Below are positions 1 through 10,896 of a stretch of 29,637 nucleotides of DNA, one piece after another (position 1 is the first letter of the stretch; every line of letters begins with the position of its first letter). Where the stretch lies: NCBI GenBank assembly GCA_001430745.1, contig KQ482021.1, positions 828,327 through 857,963 on the forward strand, in the 5' to 3' direction. The position numbers and the translations under genes were made by a program. The DNA is from Auxenochlorella pyrenoidosa. Its lineage: Eukaryota; Chlorophyta; Trebouxiophyceae; Chlorellales; Chlorellaceae. The notes under the pieces were generated by a model. That model saw nothing but the letters and a program-made list of their open reading frames with translations. It made no database searches and was not told where the DNA came from.

Positions 1-429
1 ACCACCATGAACGACCGCCTGCGCTGGAAGTGAGGCCTGTTTGCGCCAGACGAGCGCAGTGCTTATACAACGTGCAGCACGGTGTCTGTATGTCTGAAGC
101 GCTGCCTGCCTTGCAACCTGAATGTTCAGCTGTCCTGTTCGGTGGTATGGCTGTCAGAGGCTGGGCAGCCAGCCCGCCAGACCCTGGTTTGTGCCCCATG
201 TGTGCAGGAAGGAGGCCGATGACGCCATGAGTGGTGAGCGGGTCTGCAGGCTTTGATGTCAGAAGCAGGGACACGTCAGGAGACCGCGCCAAATGCACTG
301 TGCTTTGTCAAGGCTGCCTGCTGGCAATTTCCTTCGCCCTCCTGGTTGCAAGCAGCCCCTGCTTGTCGTCTTCTGTGCCCCTTTGCGCATGCAGGAGGCA
401 CCCCAGAGCCAGGCATCAGGCTGGAGTGA
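1..429 (+). CDS. 3' end of an unidentified gene (last three exons)
   Basis: The last three exons can be assembled as 1-29, 208-233 and 395-429. The first runs in from outside the window and ends in phase 2 at a GTGAGG donor. The second is a 26-nt microexon between a TGTGCAG acceptor and a GTGAGC donor. The last follows an ATGCAG acceptor and stops at TGA 427-429. Phases close exactly (2, then 1), and the C-terminus reads ...NDRLRWKKEADDAMSG then GTPEPGIRLE. An unspliced reading would stop at TGA 31-33, but that TGA lies inside a good donor. The visible part is a short, charged tail with no recognisable domain, so I do not assign a function. The gene converges on the gene ending at 643, with about 213 bp between the two stop codons. 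Confidence 0.55.
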
Positions 430-642
430 AGACAAGACCGCCAGATGTCAGCTCCCTGTTTCTGCGTGGCAGCAGGCATAGCATCCAAAAGCTGCTCGTC
501 CTGCCTGCCAGCACCCCGCACTGCCGCGCCAGTCCCCGCTTGCGTCCACCTGCACCGAGCTGCCTGCACTGCATGCTCATGTGGTGTCAGATATTCTGCT
601 ACATTTTTGCTGAAAAGGGAACGAGAGCGCGTGCATGGCAGG
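430..642. other. Short convergent intergenic region / two 3' UTRs
   Basis: This lies between the TGA of the left-hand + strand gene (429) and the TAG of the - strand gene (643). It must hold both 3' untranslated regions. I see no TGTAA polyadenylation motif on either strand, no repeat and no supported ORF. Confidence 0.5.
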
Positions 643-2548
643 CTAGAGCCCCGCGCAGATCAGCACATCACCAGTACCACTGCGGCAGCTGAGCTGCAGC
701 TGGCGCTCCCCCAGCGCCTCAGCCAGTGGCGCCACCGCTGCCGCCACAGCGCCGGCGCTGCCGCCGTCGCCGGGGCCGTCCTCTTGCCGCTGCTGGGCAC
801 GCGCCGCGGCACCAGAGTTGTGCTGGAGCACCGCCGTCAGCAGGGCCATCAGGTAGCGCTGCAGGGGAGGGCACGAGAGGTGGCGGTGGTGAGTCGGTGG
901 CTGCTAAGGTCAGTCTGCGCAAGCAGTAGAAGGAATTCGCGGGGACAGGCGCATGCTCCCACCATGCCAAGGATCAGAGTGGGGCCGGGCTTGCAAGGCT
1001 TTACAGCCAAGACTGCCCGACAACAAATGCACATTTGGCAGGTGCGCTCGCCTGTGGGCTGGCGTCCACGTCAGCCAGGCACTGCTGGCGCAGCGCAGAC
1101 AGCGGGATGGCGGCAGCGGCGCCGCCGGCAACCAGCGCAGCTGCCAGGCGCCTGCACAGCTGCGCCAGCAGCGGCTGCAGGTCTACTCGCTCCCGCTGCC
1201 GTTCCTCCAGCATTGCCCTAATTATGGCTGCCCCGATGTCCTCGTGCCGCCGCTTGCTGGCGGCCTGGGCGTGCCCCGCGGCTGCGCAGAGGGGGGCACC
1301 GAGCGCTGCCGCCAGCCGTGCGGCGGCGCTGCCTGCTGCGCCTGCTGTGCCAGCAAAGCCGACCTCCAGGTCGGCCTCATCAAAATACTGCCACTCCAGG
1401 GAGGATGCCCAGGGCTGCTCACCGGCCGAGGTGGCGCCGCTGCCCAGCTGGCAGCTTGGGTCGGCAGCAGCGCCGCTGCACGCCCGTGCCTGCTCTGCAT
1501 GCTGTACTGCCTCCGCTGCCTCCGCTGCCTCCTCTGCCGGGCCCTCGTCCTCCCACTGTATGTCGCAGCCCCACAGGCCTGCGAAATCGAATGCACTAGG
1601 CTCCTCTGCTGCTGCATGGCCTGCCACCACAGCCGGCAGGCTTTGAGGAGGAGGGTAGCCTCCAGGGGGCTCGCCACAGGCCGCTGCCACTTGCTGCAGC
1701 ACGTTTGCTGGGCTCGGGGGCTGGGTCTCCATGGCTGCCCCTAACGCAGCCCAGGGATCCACCTCGCCTGCGCCTGCCTCCGCTGCCCCTGCGCTGCAAT
1801 GCATGGCTGCCCCTGCCATGTCCTCTGCCTCCCAGAGCTCCACTTCAACAGCGGGCTCTTGCTGCTCGTCAGCCTCATTGTCTGGCGCAGCTTCGAATGC
1901 CGCCCAGATGTCCTGGGAGCTGTCGGTGGTCACTGCCTGCTGTGCCGCGGCAAGGGCTGCAATGGGGCTCCCATTTGCCGCAGTCCAGCCTGCTGCTGGC
2001 TCTGTCACTGCCGCCTGGCCCGAGCCCCAGGCAGGCCAAGCAGCAGCTTGCTCTGCCTGTTGCTTGCACAGCGCGCGCTGATCAATGGCGGCGGCGGCAA
2101 GTGGGGCTGCCCATGGGTCTGCCGACGGCGAGGCGGCCAGAGCGCGGAGCCTGCCGATTGGCTGGCTGGCAGCAGCAGAGCAGCAGCGTTGCCACCCGCT
2201 GCCCTGCGGCTCCTCTTCAGCAGCATTGCCTGCCATGCTGCCCTCTGCCAGCCCCTCCTCGGCCTCTGCCTCGTCATCAAAGCAGACATCCACAGCAGCA
2301 GCTTCAATGTCTGGCTCACGTGCGTCCACCAGCCCGGCATGCTGCCAGCAGGCAGTTGCATGCGTCTGTGCTGCAGCCGTGCCCGCCAGCTGTGTGCGCT
2401 GCTCGTGGGCCGTGGTCCAGGAGACTGCTGCAGCCGGTGAGCCTGCCGCCAGATCATCCCACTCTATCGCCACTGCCTCCTGCGGCCTCTGGTGGCCCCC
2501 TGGCTGGCAGTGCTGCTGCTGGGTGCGCTGATGCTGCTGGCCATCACC

Positions 2549-2588
<40 letters not shown>

Positions 2589-5500
2589 CCGACGCTGCCC
2601 CAGTCGCCCGGCCCGGCCTCCTCCTCCTCCCAGTCATCCCAGCCCGCCAGGTCTGCAGCTGTCAGCCCCTGCAGCTCAGCAGCCGCAGCCGCAGCCCGCT
2701 GCTGCTGTTGCTGCAGTTGCTTCTGCGCTGCCGCCGCCTGCAGCAGCTGCTGGGGGGTGGGCAGGGCGGCCCGCAGGGGTGGCAGCAGCAGCGCCTCGGG
2801 GTCGTAGGCTGGCTTCCACCGCTGCTTGCCGCCTGTAATGCGCCTGTGTGTGGGAGGGTGGGGGGTGGGTTGAGGTTGGGGTGGGGTGCCAGCATGCGGG
2901 AGGGGGCCACAAATTGTGCACAGCTGGGTCGGTACAGGCATGCGTGCTCTGTTGCAGGCAGGCGTGCGTACAAGCACAGCAGGCAGCCAAGCGGCTGCGC
3001 CCCTTGCGCGCCGTCACCCACCCCAGCAGCACGCTGGGGCGCAGCGCCTCAAAGTCAACAGTTGCAAAGTCGATCTGCAGCAGTTGGACATCCGCAGCAG
3101 CCGCGGCTGCCTGCCGCCTGGCAGCCAGCGTTGGCGGCCTGCCTGCAGCGGCGCTAGCTGTGGTGCCGGCGCCTGTGGGTGGACCTTCACTGGCGGCAGC
3201 GGTTGCGGACAGGGAGAGCTGCGCTGCGCCCGTGCGCCTGCCCAGCTGCGGCACCGCCCCGCGCCCAGCTCTCTGCCTGGCTGCGCCGTGGGAGGCAGGT
3301 CTGGCATCCATGCCCGCGTCTGCCTCGACATTATGATCAGAGTCTGACTCCTCAATGCCATCTGCGCTGGCGCTGCCAGCTGCTGCAGCGCCCGCTGGCC
3401 ATGCGCCCCCCGGCAGCGGCTGTTGCTGGAAGAAGGCGCGGTTGCGGAAGACTGGTGCGCTTAGTGACGGCCGCCCACCCGGCGGCGGCTGCTGCGGGCG
3501 CTGGCCCTGCAGCGCCTGCTGCTCCAGCGCCTCTACCTGCTGCAGCAGGTCTTGGTCCCAGTCCTCCTCATCTGCCTCTCCCTGCCCTGCTGGGCAGCCG
3601 GCGCCTTCCCGGTGCTCTGGCTGGCTGAAGGCGAGGGGCCGCCTCCGCGCAGCAAACGTGGGCACCCGCCGTGCCACCTGCGGCTGCAGCGGCTGCTGCT
3701 GCTGCTCAGTTGGTGCATTCTGTGCACGGGCGTGATCGATGTCATCCCAGGGGTCGGCGCCATCCCCGGCCGGGCCACCACCGCTCTCCCACAGCTCGCT
3801 GAAAGTGCCCTGCCTGCTGCTGCCTGCCTGCTGCTGCCACTGGTCGCCCCGCTGCTGCTGTGGCTTGTCATCAAATGACACCGCAATGGCTTGCACCCCT
3901 GACGGCCGACACTGCAGCCCTGGCGGCAGCCGCGCCGGTGGAAGCACTCTGGCGCACTCCTGCTGCTGCTGCTGCTGCTCCTGCATGGCAGCGTCCTCCT
4001 CCAGTGCCGCCCATCCATCAACCCCTGCGAGAGACCCAGCACTGCATATGAGTGGCAGGCACACAAGCTCACAGAGGGGTTGGTCGAGGGAAGACACTTG
4101 TCCCACTGCGCACAACCCCTGCGCTGCAGCTTTTCATCCTCTTTGCCAAGCTGTGAGCTCACCGTCGTCTGCGTCTTGAATGGCATCGCAGCCAGCCAGC
4201 TCAGCCCGCCCCTGCCATGCTGGCCACTGCTGCATGCTGGCGCCAGCGTTCTGTGGTGCAGCACCCGGCTCCTGCTGGCCATGCAGGTAGTCTGGGAGGT
4301 GCCGCCCACCAAAGGTGCTGGCAGGGTGGAGGCCGCCTGAAACAAGGCCCTCCTCCTGGTGCTGCTCTGCTTGATCTGCACCTCTGCCATCTGGCGCCAT
4401 CCAAGTGCAGAAGCCTGCAGCATCTGCCGCCTGCAGCAGGCCCTGCTGCTCCAGCTGCACTGTATGCTGGCGCAGAGCCTCGACAGCTGCTGACAGCCCA
4501 GCCGCCTCGCTGGCAGTCAGCCCAGCCGGCGGGGGCACGCCCTCTGCCTGCTCTCTGCCCTCCGCTTCCAGGCTGCAGAAATGAAGGGGTACGGGCATCT
4601 GGCTTTTGCCTGTCAGAGCACGCGGGGCTCGCTGAAGCCAGCAGCTCAAGCACCAGAGGAAATGCCAGCACCTTTGATCCCGCTGCACCCAGCAGGCTTG
4701 CTGACCCTCGCAGGAAGTCCTCAAACGGCGGCGGCGCCATCTCGGCGGCAGGATCAATCGACAGCTCTGCCTCGGCCAGCCGAGTGGGGTCGCCATCCCT
4801 GCACAGCAGGCACTGCTGGGCGGGGGGAAACCGCAGGCAGGCTGGCTGGCAGGCTGCCACCTGGCTGACAGCGGAGTGGAGCATGCCGATCAGAGGGGCG
4901 CCGGCAGCACGATATATCAATCAGCAGGCAGGAGCCACTGCCCCGCCTCCTTTTTAGCACCCACCTGCACTGCACCTCCCAAATCCAGCTCCAGGGTGCC
5001 CTGGAGCAGCGCCTGCAGCTGCCGATGGAGCTGCTCGTCTGCCTCGCCGAACAGCGCCCCCGTCTCCTCCTCTGCACACGCGCAAAACGGGGGCAGCCCT
5101 GGCAAGGCCCTCAACACTCACACAGTGTACCGCCTGACCCTTGGGTTGCAGTGCAGCCAGCCGGATGCACGGTGCTCGACAGCTCAGACCTGGGTCTGCC
5201 TGTCTGGTGTTGGTGTCCGCAGCTGCAGCAGCTGCCGCTGCCTGGCGCGCCTTGCCGCCAAGTCGCGGCCGCGCTGAAGATGCTGGCGCAGCTCTCTTGA
5301 CCGCCTCGGCCGTCTGCTTGACCAGCGCGTTCTTCATGCTGCGGATGAGCTGCAGATCCGGGAGGAGCGGGGCGAAGCAAGAGAATGCCCGTTTTCTGGG
5401 AAGTTGAGCAGGCATGCGCCTTGCAGCTGAGCTGGCATGCCCACCCGCTTATGGCGGCTGTGGATGGGACTGCAGCTTTGTGGGTGCTGCCCCCCCCAGC

Positions 5501-5995
5501 ACCCCCCCTGTGCTACTTCCAACCAGGCTTGCACAGCCAGTCTAAGCGCAGGGCCCAGCGGGTCCTGAAGTCGTGCGCACCACCGCCCAGCCAGCACCCG
5601 CCTCTGTTCTGATGTGAACGTGGGTGGCGGCTGCTTCCACAGCACCTCGTCCCCCGGCAGCCCCCTGCGCCTGCTGGCTCTGGCGCTCGTCCGGCTGCGC
5701 TGCGCCGCCCTCCTGCGGGCGAATCGGCCAGGCAGCGCGTGGGTTGACATGTGCTGCAACGCGAGCGGTAGCAGGGGCAAGGCAAGTCCAAACTCCTATT
5801 GTGCTTTCTGCATGCCAATGACTACAGGGTGCACACCTGCGCCGACGACTCCGCTGTGAAGGGCATGGTGGCCAGGGAAACGAACTGGGCTGCCCAGGGG
5901 TTGCGCTTGTGCCTCCTCGCCTCCACATCCTCCATCGCCTGCCGCAGCTCGGCGGCGGCGGCGGGCCCCGCTGCCGCAGCGCCCTGCGCCACCAT
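643..5995 (-). CDS. Large low-complexity protein with DPW and acidic Trp motifs, function unknown
   Basis: Nine exons on the - strand, read right to left: 5995-5837, 5753-5517, 5349-5190, 5071-4965, 4815-4706, 4572-4163, 4024-3022, 2843-1052, 858-643. Their phases close into 1397 residues. The start is the first in-frame ATG after the upstream region. Residues 1-390 contain short helical, charged stretches (MEDVEARRHKRNPWAAQF; LIRSMKNALVKQTAEAVKR). Residues 395-1290 are rich in Gln, Ala, Gly and Glu and probably disordered, with a Gln6 run and an Ala10 run. Scattered through this part are DPWDDI, DPWAAP, DPWAAL, DIWAAF, GWDDWEEEE, IEWDDL and LEWQYFDE. The last 100 residues look helical and globular (AAIIRAMLEERQRERVDL; RYLMALLTAVLQ). 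DPW and WxxF peptides are known ligands of AP-2 appendage domains in epsin-type proteins, so an endocytic or adaptor-accessory role is possible. I recognise no family. The last intron uses a GC donor. Introns 1, 2 and 5 are the least certain. Confidence 0.75.
2558..2587. repeat. (AGC)10 microsatellite coding for Ala10
   Basis: Ten uninterrupted AGC triplets. On the coding (-) strand they read GCT x10, giving a ten-alanine run in exon 8 of the 1397-residue protein. GCT is used throughout although neighbouring Ala codons are mostly GCC, GCG and GCA. That fits recent slippage, so length variation between strains is expected. Confidence 0.95.
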
Positions 5996-6764
5996 TGCTG
6001 GCGAGGAGAGGGGCAGCAGAGGCTGGGGCCGATCCAAATGCTCTGCGAGGCGTCTCTTGAGCTTGAAGAGCGCAGGGCGAGGGAGAGGTGCTCGGCCAAA
6101 GCGAGAGGGAAGAAGAGTCTGCCCTGAACAGACAGGATAATCAAGCAAGCTCGATCAGCAGCTTGAGCATAGTAGATAGAAGAGCAGCTTTCAATCGTTC
6201 AAGCAACATGGGAAGATTTTCGAGTTGAAATGACGCACTAAAAACGGCAGCATTAAATGATTAACGTTCGCAGGCTGTGTGTCAGATCACGTGCCAACTT
6301 CAGAAGCGAAAATGCTGCCCTGCGGCCGTTGCCGCCAGCGCGCCGCCCGCCGCTTCCTCAACCTGCTCGTGCAGACCAATGAACTTGGCTATTACAAATG
6401 CAATGCTGTTTGCAGTGATCACCTTTTCCGATAATACCGTGTAAAAGAATGTCAGTGAACAGCCCGGAGGCCCTCAGTCACAACCCAGGCAGCAGCCGCT
6501 GCAGCAGACGGCGCCGAGTGCGCTGCCGCCCCTGCTGCTCCATGCCTCAGTCTGCAGCGAGGCTGCGCATTGCTGTTGCAAATATAAGTCAAGCGCGTGT
6601 ATTTAGGCACCACACAAGCGCATGAAAGTCCCCTCCAGCCCTGCCGCAAACCCTTCCCCGTCTGTTCCTGTACGGGTCGCGCTCCTGTTCTCCGGTTGCT
6701 TTTACAAGTGCTTTAGAACTACCGTGCTGCACTGTCCCGCTGAGGCTCACGGCTTTGGCAAGCC
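5996..6764. promoter_or_regulatory. Divergent intergenic region upstream of the large - strand gene and PrmA
   Basis: This 769-bp region separates the ATG at 5995 (- strand) from the PrmA ATG at 6765 and must hold both promoters. It has the most AT-rich patch in the window (about 6160-6450). A palindromic CACGTG (G-box core) lies at 6288-6293, a CCAAT at 6376-6380 and a TATA-like AATATAAG at 6581-6588, about 180 bp before the PrmA start. None of these has been tested. A possible tiny ORF at 6312-6434 is listed separately. Confidence 0.5.
6312..6434 (+). CDS. Possible 40-residue Cys-rich small ORF
   Basis: A complete ATG-to-TAA frame of 40 codons inside the divergent intergenic region. The product begins MLPCGRCRQRAARRF and ends KCNAVCSDHLFR. 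Its cysteines and histidine (C4, C7, C30, C34, H37) are spaced like a small zinc-binding knuckle. A TGTAA, the chlorophyte polyadenylation motif, starts six bases after the stop, at 6440. However, no other gene in this window has TGTAA at its end, the second half uses AT-rich codons unlike its neighbours, and a 40-codon frame can arise by chance. It could also be an upstream ORF of the PrmA transcript. Confidence 0.2.
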   Translation: MLPCGRCRQRAARRFLNLLVQTNELGYYKCNAVCSDHLFR

Positions 6765-9700
6765 ATGCGCCTGACAGCTCTCCTGCAGCGCCTCGGCGCT
6801 GTGTCGCGGTGCCCTCGGCATAACGAGACCACCAGATCGGCATGCAATGTGGCGCTTTGCAGAGAGAGGACATCTGCTGTCGCGGCCGCCGCCACTGCCG
6901 CTACTCCTGCCGCCAGGAGTACAGGTACTCTCAGTTTTCCATGTCATGCTGAGTTCATTTTCACACCAACATTTCTCTTGCTCTGCTCTCATGCATGCAC
7001 ACTGCTACCTCTCGGCATTGCAGGCCGGCTGCAGTTTTGGCGTGAGCCTCGGGGCTTGACTGCCAGCGCGAGCAGCATCGCCGCCACAGGCAGCGGCGGC
7101 GGCACCCTTGCTGGGTGAGAGGGGTCGCCGGGGTGCCGTTCCTCGCAGCTGTCCTGTGCCAGAGGGCATTCGTGCCGTCGACTGCCCCTTCCACAAGCTC
7201 GCAGGCAGCCTGTGTGAGGCATGCGTCCAATGGGGCATTTAATGGCGCCCTGCCCCCCTCCCACCTGCCACACTTCTTCTTCCCCCCTCGCAGCGAGGTG
7301 TGCAGCCTGGACTGCCGGCTGCTGGACGTGCCGGGGGCGGTGGCTGAGGAGGTGGCCGAGGTGCTGCTGGCGTATGGCGCCCAGTCGGTGGCGGTACAGG
7401 AGTTCCGGCCAGCCGGCGCAGCAGAGCAGGTGCGGCTGGGGTTCTTGCCATGCATTCTCTGTTTCTAAGGGGAGTTCCGGCCCGCCGGCGCTGCAGACAG
7501 GTGCGGTGCAGCTGGGTGTGCCCTCCTGCCGTGCATGCAGCCGGTCGCTGTTCCCAGGGGGTAGGGTGCGCCTTGTGACGTCCGCCTGCCCTGCATGCAG
7601 CTGGGCGTTGCTTCCAGGAGGGAAGCTTGAAGCGCGCCTGTCTGGGGCTGGCTTCCTGCATGCGCACCAACCATATGACAGCCTCCGCTCCACAGCCGGG
7701 CTGAGAGGCGGGGGCTGCTGGCTGCACACGGCTGCATGCCTCTTGCCGCCGCTGTCGGTGCCCGCTGGATGGTTTTGCTTTCGTCCATCGACATGATATC
7801 CCCCCTCTTTGTAATCTTTGTAACCGCCGCTGCCCGCCCGCAGGAGATTTTGCCGGTGCTCACCCGCAGCAAATCTTTGTCGCCGCCGCTTCCAGCAGGA
7901 TATCTTTGTTGCCCCTGCCTGCCCGCCCGCAGGAGATATTTGCTGACGAGCACGCCGACGGCCGGGTGTGGGACCGCTGCACCGTCGTCGCCTACTTCGC
8001 GCCAGAGGTGGGGGCCGTTCCTTTCTTTATTCTTCATTTTTTTTTCTCTTGTTAACAGTGCTTCTTTGTTCTTTTCCTTCCCACTAGAGGTGTGGGCCGG
8101 GGGCTGCATGGGGCTGGGCGCGGGTGCATGTTACCACCCATGGGAGGTCGTTCGTCCATGCAGCTGGCTGCTGAGCGGGTTGGTCACAGCACTCAGTGCT
8201 GCTGGCGGATGTCACTGCTGTCGTCCAGGTGCAACCAGAGGCTGCTGACGCGCGTTCCACTGTGCCCTGCCCGCCGGTGCCAGGCGGACGCCGCCGGCAT
8301 TCTGGAGTCGACGGCGGCCGACTTTGGGCTGGCTGACCGGCAGCGCAGCGTGGAGCCCGTGCGCACGCAGGACTGGGAGCAGAGCATCAAGGCAAGTCCG
8401 CTGCATCGGCTGCGTGCCTATACTGCTGTTGTTGTTGTGTGTTACACCGGTCCAGGCAGGCAGGGATGCCCTCCCTTGCATAACGGCTGGGAGCCCACTG
8501 CAGAGGCGCCAGGCGGTGGGGCCACCCTGTTCAGCTGCTGTGGGCGCCCCCTCCCCTCCCTTCCCCTGCAGGACAGCTACCAGCCCTCCCAGGTGGCAGG
8601 TGGCCTGTGGATTGTGCCGGTGTGGTCGGAGCCGCCCGAACCCGCTGCCACCAACATCCTGCTTGAGCCGGGTGGGAATTGGTGTTGATGGTGGGGTGGG
8701 ATGGGTGGGTGGGTGGGGGGGGGGCGGAACCTGGCCGCCTGGTGGGGGGCAGTGGAGAGAGCAGCTTGCCACTGCCAGGGAACAGCTGCCCTGGTGGCGC
8801 GCTGCGTCTCTGAGAGCGTGCGCACTCGCATCCCGGCTGCCCCTTCCCCTGCTGCCTGGCTTTGCTGCGCCTCGTGCTTCCCCTGCCGCAACCGAGGGAT
8901 CAGCGGCAACCGGCTGGCACCCCGCCTGCTGCCTGCCTGGGCTCACACGCCGACCCCCCGCCCCGCCCCCCAGGCCTGGCATTTGGCACGGGCGACCACC
9001 CCACCACGCGGCTCTGTCTGCGCTGGCTGCAGCGCCTGCAGCACGAAGGCGGCCTGTCGGGGGCGGCGGTGATGGACTATGGAACAGGCTCCGGGGTGCT
9101 GGCAGTGGCGGCGCTGCTGCTGGGGGCAGGCCGAGCGGTGAGGCGAGCAGCTGGTTCCCTGGCAGTTCAGGGCTCCTCGGACAGCTTGGGACGCCTGCTA
9201 GCTGCCAGGGGCTGCCCCGGGCCGCGCCAAGCAAGCTAGGACGACTCCCTGTGACGCTCTGCGTGCGATGCATCCCCCCCTGATTCTTCAATGTCACTCC
9301 ACACATCTGCCTCGCCTCCATCCCCCCTGCCCTGACACACGCACCCGCAGGTGGGCACCGACATTGAGCCCCTGGCAGTGAAGGCCACTGAGGCAAATGC
9401 GGCGCTCAATGGGGTGTCCGGCCGGCTGGCAGCCTACCAGTGCGCAGGTGAGCTCTCGGCTCTCCGGCTCATGATTTTCAGTGAGAGCCTGGGCTCAGGA
9501 CCATGTGGTTCCACCGCTGCCTATTGCCTGGTCAGAAGCTGGAAGGCAGGCTTTCCCATGCATGCCCTGTGGGACTCCGCGGCTTGCCCAGGGCAGACCC
9601 AAACTGCATCTGCAGAAGGACGTACTGGCAGAGTATTGCAGGGGCTGCTGCCAAACGACTGTTAATTGCACGCCTTCTCATCTGCTCAGCCCATCCTCCC

Positions 9701-10575
9701 AGCTCCCCCCTGCCTGCTCCGCCTGCAGCCGCAAGGGCTGCCCACCCCTGGCCACTTTCCTCAACCCACGCCCACGGGCGTACTCTCTCTTTCTTTCAAT
9801 CTTGCTGCCCCTGCAGCCGACCTGCAGCAGGAGGAGCCGCTGGCGGCGGCGGGCGCGCCGCCACAGGAGCGGCTGTTCGACATGACCGTGGCAAACATCC
9901 TGCAGGTGGGCTGAGGGGAGCAACCCCAGGCTGATTGCATGCGTCATGGCAGGGCAGAGGAGGGTGCTTGCCGCCCTGTGGCCTGACGCTGTCGTAGGTT
10001 GGGTGAGCTTGTTCCCTGCCTGGCTAGGTGGCAAGCCGCAGTGTCTGCCCTGCATGTCCCCGTCTTTCCTGGCAGCGAGCCACGCCTCTCACATCGCGGC
10101 CGCCCCCTGCGCTTGCTGCCTGCAGGGACCTCTGGTGGGGCTGGCACCGCGCCTGGCAGCATACACCAGGCCTGGCGGCCTGCTGGGCCTCTCCGGTGAG
10201 GCTGCAGCCCTGGCCCTGCCGCTGGGGCGACAGTCTTGAGCAGCTGCTGGGTGGGGCGCCGCCCTGCGGGGAGCATGCGCCTTTGGGTTGCTTGCCACCC
10301 GTCTGCCGCAAGCCCACAACCACCACCCGCGCCATCGATTCGCCGCAGCTGGGTGCCCCTTTCCTGCGGCCCGCACCTCTCCCTGCTGTCGCCACCATTT
10401 GTGCAATGGAGAACTGTGTTCTCCCCCCCCGCGGCTGCGTGCAGGCATCCTGCAGGAGCAGGCCCCGGCTGTGGTGGAGGCCTACTCGCCCTGGTTTGAG
10501 GGCTTTGCCGTGGAGGCAGAGGACCGCTGGGCGCTGGTCACGGCGCGGCGGCGGACAGAAGGCGGCGGCCAGTAG
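6765..10575 (+). CDS. prmA: Ribosomal protein L11 methyltransferase (PrmA), organelle-targeted
   Basis: Eleven exons: 6765-6924, 7024-7114, 7294-7429, 7933-8007, 8284-8391, 8572-8671, 8974-9137, 9351-9447, 9817-9905, 10126-10195, 10445-10575. All phases close, giving 406 residues. PrmA trimethylates ribosomal protein L11 using S-adenosylmethionine. Residues 1 to about 85 form an Arg-, Ala- and Ser-rich extension suited to mitochondrial or plastid import, as expected for an algal enzyme acting on organellar ribosomes. The N-terminal substrate domain includes [14 protein letters not shown] and ...DRCTVVAYF. The linker has QDWEQSIK then GGLWIVPVW. The catalytic domain shows [12 protein letters not shown] (224-235), SAM motif I DYGTGSG (258-264), acidic motif [14 protein letters not shown] with D282, and the NIL signature VANIL (335-339). 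Intron 5 has a GC donor (AAG|GCAAGT). It is fixed by homology, because the exon either side makes the continuous PrmA linker. Intron 3 carries copies of its own exon edges. Confidence 0.95.
7430..7932 (+). repeat. PrmA intron 3 built partly from duplicated exon edges
   Basis: This 503-bp intron contains decayed copies of both flanking splice borders. The exon-3 end plus donor (about 7399-7436) reappears at 7471-7507 with few changes. The acceptor plus exon-4 start, CCCGCCCGCAGGAGAT, occurs at about 7835-7850 as a decoy and again at the real site 7922-7937. Between them an ATCTTTGT element recurs at about 7812, 7877 and 7906. A CCTGCATGCAG-containing segment is also repeated between 7530 and 7625. 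Using the decoy acceptor would shift the PrmA frame. Confidence 0.8.
8693..8724 (+). repeat. G-tract cluster in PrmA intron 6 (G-quadruplex candidate)
   Basis: Six runs of three or more G, separated by one or two bases and ending in a run of ten, begin about 20 bases after the intron 6 donor (8672) on the transcribed-sense strand. The spacing meets the usual G3+N1-7 rule for a quadruplex in DNA or pre-mRNA. Effect on splicing is unknown. Confidence 0.7.
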
Positions 10576-10896
10576 GCAGCGGCGGCAGCTGCAGCAGCTG
10601 CGGCGGCGGCGGGCTAGTGGCAACGCCCGTGCAACATTCGAACATGCACGCCCCGCCAGCTCTCGTGCTCTTCAGCCCACTGTGTGCAGGCAGATCCCTG
10701 TCCGGTGCAACAACCTGTGATGCCTTGACAGCGCAAACGGGCCATGAGTTTAGGGATTCATGCGCTGCAAGCGTGGCAGTGTTGCAGTTCGCCGGCAGCA
10801 GGTTGGGCGCCCGCTCACGCGCCGTACAAGGTGTACTTCTTGCCCATCAGGGCCTGCGCCCGCTGCTCTCTCTGCTCTTGCTGCTCTTGCTGCCAT
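10576..10896. other. Convergent 3' region between PrmA and the 106-residue gene
   Basis: This lies between the PrmA TAG (10575) and the TGA of the small - strand gene (10897), so it should hold both 3' UTRs. Open frames here are short and unsupported. The - strand frame just below 10897 that ends ...LMGKKYTLYGA was considered as the last exon of the small gene, but its phase does not match the splice acceptor. No TGTAA motif was found. Confidence 0.45.

Noticed and set aside
1705..2838. A 377-codon + strand frame
   Set aside because: Antisense shadow of exon 8 of the 1397-residue gene; Pro- and Arg-rich with no coherent splice context.
7846..7930. Alternative exon start of PrmA at the upstream GCAGGAGAT
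   Set aside because: It shifts frame and loses the conserved segment [13 protein letters not shown]; the downstream copy keeps it.
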